Source: Ignavibacteria bacterium (GTDB taxonomy: Bacteria > Bacteroidota > Ignavibacteria > Ignavibacteriales > Melioribacteraceae). Taken from it: DNA of 6,345 nt. Shown piece by piece: positions 5,669-6,345 of this stretch. Positions within the stretch are counted from its first letter, which is position 1, and each line of letters begins with the position of its first letter. The stretch spans positions 1-6,345 of the forward strand of contig DAIEQT010000162.1 of NCBI GenBank assembly GCA_027347545.1, in the 5' to 3' direction. The translations under genes were made by a program, and so were the position numbers. Under the pieces are notes generated by a model. The model saw only the letters and a program-made list of their open reading frames with translations, did no database searches and was not told the origin of the DNA.

Positions 5669-6112
5669 TTGAAAGATTATTTGAAGGAAAGATCTAAATA
5701 TTGTAACTGCCTTTACTTCTCGAGCAATGCGCTGGCGAGAATGATGACGAAAATTGCTGATGAAGAATTCAAATCAACAGGTCTTTCAACATCGTATGCG
5801 TTTTTGTTAATGACAGTAAACGAAAAGTCCGGCATTCAGCCAATGGAAATTTCGCAGCAGATGATGCTTACTCCATCAACCGTTACGCGGCTTATTGATA
5901 AGCTTGAAAACAAGAAATACCTAAGAAGAGAATATGAAGGAAAGCAAGTAAAGGTTTTTCCGACTGAGAAGAGTTTGGTTATAGATAAGAAGCTTAGAGA
6001 TAACTGGTTAAATCTTTTCAAAAAATATTCTGATATTCTCGGAGAGAATGTGAGTGTGGATTTAACTGTTGGCATTTCGAAGGCAGTAGAAAAAATGGAA
6101 TCAAGTATCTAA
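5669..6112 (+). CDS. MarR-family transcriptional regulator, possibly OhrR-like redox sensor
   Basis: At 147 residues this is normal MarR length. The winged helix-turn-helix lies at about 40-105: GIQPMEISQQMMLTPSTVTR gives the HTH, LTPSTVTRLIDKLENKKYL (67-85) the recognition helix, and RREYEGKQVKVFPTEKS the wing. Helices at the two ends (MKDYLKERSK onward, and KKLRDNWLNLFKKYSDIL to the end) form the dimer interface. CNCLYFSSNALARMM near the N-terminus places Cys12 where Bacillus OhrR has its peroxide-sensing Cys15, when LYFSS is aligned with LYASS; Tyr16 aligns with OhrR Tyr19. Cys14 is a second candidate thiol. I choose TTG 5669: it follows an in-frame stop at 5663, and the next ATG (5741, residue 25) would remove the conserved first helix. 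No clear Shine-Dalgarno is present. The gene precedes an NmrA-like oxidoreductase that shares its upstream repeat, so autorepression plus control of that gene is likely. Redox sensing is inference. Confidence 0.88.
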   Translation: MKDYLKERSKYCNCLYFSSNALARMMTKIADEEFKSTGLSTSYAFLLMTVNEKSGIQPMEISQQMMLTPSTVTRLIDKLENKKYLRREYEGKQVKVFPTEKSLVIDKKLRDNWLNLFKKYSDILGENVSVDLTVGISKAVEKMESSI

Positions 6113-6131
6113 AAAATTTTTACCTATTACA

Positions 6132-6163
6132 ATTGCTTGCACATACAAATATATCTTATTAGA
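6132..6163 (+). promoter_or_regulatory. Direct repeat copy 2: putative MarR operator/promoter of the oxidoreductase gene
   Basis: This matches 31 of 32 bases of the sequence at 5622-5653, offset by 510 bp, and has the same TTGCTTGCACATACAA dyad (6133-6148). The corresponding -10 is TATATC (6150-6155), with weak -35 candidates at 6126-6132. It lies between the marR stop and the next gene, so the oxidoreductase can be transcribed on its own. A strong AAAGGAG follows at 6163-6169, 10 nt before the ATG at 6180; copy 1 has no equivalent. Confidence 0.65.
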
Positions 6164-6179
6164 AAGGAGCGTAATAATA

Positions 6180-6345
6180 ATGTACGTAATAACAGGTGCA
6201 ACTGGAAAAACAGGAAAAGTAATTGCGTTAAGCTTACTTAATTCAGGGAAAAAGGTTCGAGTAATTGGGCGTGATGAAAAAAAACTCGAAGAGCTAATTT
6301 CAAAAGGTGCAGAAGCATCGGTTGGCAGTCTAGATGATGTATCAT
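6180..6345 (+). CDS. NmrA/QorB-like NAD(P)-binding oxidoreductase (3' partial)
   Basis: Only 55 codons are visible before the window ends. The protein opens with MYVITGATGKTGK, the GxxGxxG dinucleotide-binding loop (Gly6, Gly9, Gly12) of atypical short-chain dehydrogenases. This is followed by a helix (VIALSLLNSGKKV), strand two ending VRVIGRD, and GAEASVGSLDD. That order is typical of NmrA-family and QorB-like NAD(P)H:quinone oxidoreductase proteins; Arg31 after strand two would favour NADP(H). The ATG has a good AAAGGAG ribosome-binding site. The gene sits behind marR with a near-identical upstream repeat, so it is the probable regulatory target. A family-typical gene would continue for roughly 230 more codons. 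Whether it is an enzyme or a redox-sensing NmrA protein cannot be told from this part. Confidence 0.85.
   Translation, partial: MYVITGATGKTGKVIALSLLNSGKKVRVIGRDEKKLEELISKGAEASVGSLDDVS

Noticed and set aside
6112..6121. AAAAATTTTT palindrome at the marR stop as a terminator
   Set aside because: It is a pure A/T palindrome without a GC stem, expected by chance in AT-rich intergenic DNA.

Overview
The window reads as AT-rich chromosomal DNA from the Bacteroidota/Chlorobi/Ignavibacteriota side of the bacterial tree. Support for this is a giant secreted-type protein made of lamin-tail domains that ends in a FlgD/T9SS-type C-terminal domain, a sphingomyelin-synthase-like PAP2 enzyme, and a carbamoyl-phosphate-synthase MGS domain of the CPS1-like type. 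An Ignavibacteria-like host is my best guess. It is an inference from gene style, not a database result. All genes seen are on the + strand.

Region 1 (2-3892) is the 3' part of a very large surface or secreted protein. Its frame is already open at the window edge. Five lamin-tail domains (LTDs) follow one another at about 0.8 kb spacing, separated in the first part by CARDB-like Ig linkers, and the protein ends in a sorting-type domain. Copies 1 and 3 form a 1629-bp (543-residue) higher-order repeat whose protein is conserved while its DNA has drifted synonymously. Eight bases further on, with a ribosome-binding site that overlaps the stop codon, lies a small CoA-binding (YccU-like) protein (3901-4368).

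Region 2 (4369-5092) is a membrane PAP2 phosphatase/transferase with SGHT and HYTID catalytic motifs. The first ATG (4523) cuts off a family-typical N-terminus. The open frame upstream has no ATG, GTG or TTG but does have an ATT with a Shine-Dalgarno-like AGGA. A 10-bp perfect inverted repeat brackets this start region.

Region 3 (5093-5668) looks like genomic scar tissue. It holds two hairpins, then an orphan C-terminal piece of a carbamoyl-phosphate synthase large subunit whose first beta strand is missing exactly at the second hairpin. After that come degenerate heptanucleotide repeats beginning at the stop codon, an 8-bp tandem repeat and a small dyad.

Region 4 (5622-6345) is a small regulatory module: a MarR-family repressor with an OhrR-like N-terminal cysteine, followed by the start of an NmrA/QorB-like NAD(P)-binding oxidoreductase. 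The two genes carry nearly identical 32-bp upstream sequences (31/32), each containing a TTG..TG..CA..CAA dyad. The natural model is that MarR represses both itself and the oxidoreductase, possibly in response to oxidants or electrophiles. This module, the carB remnant and the LTD array are the most notable things here. I see no CRISPR, transposase, tRNA, rRNA or recognisable defence system.
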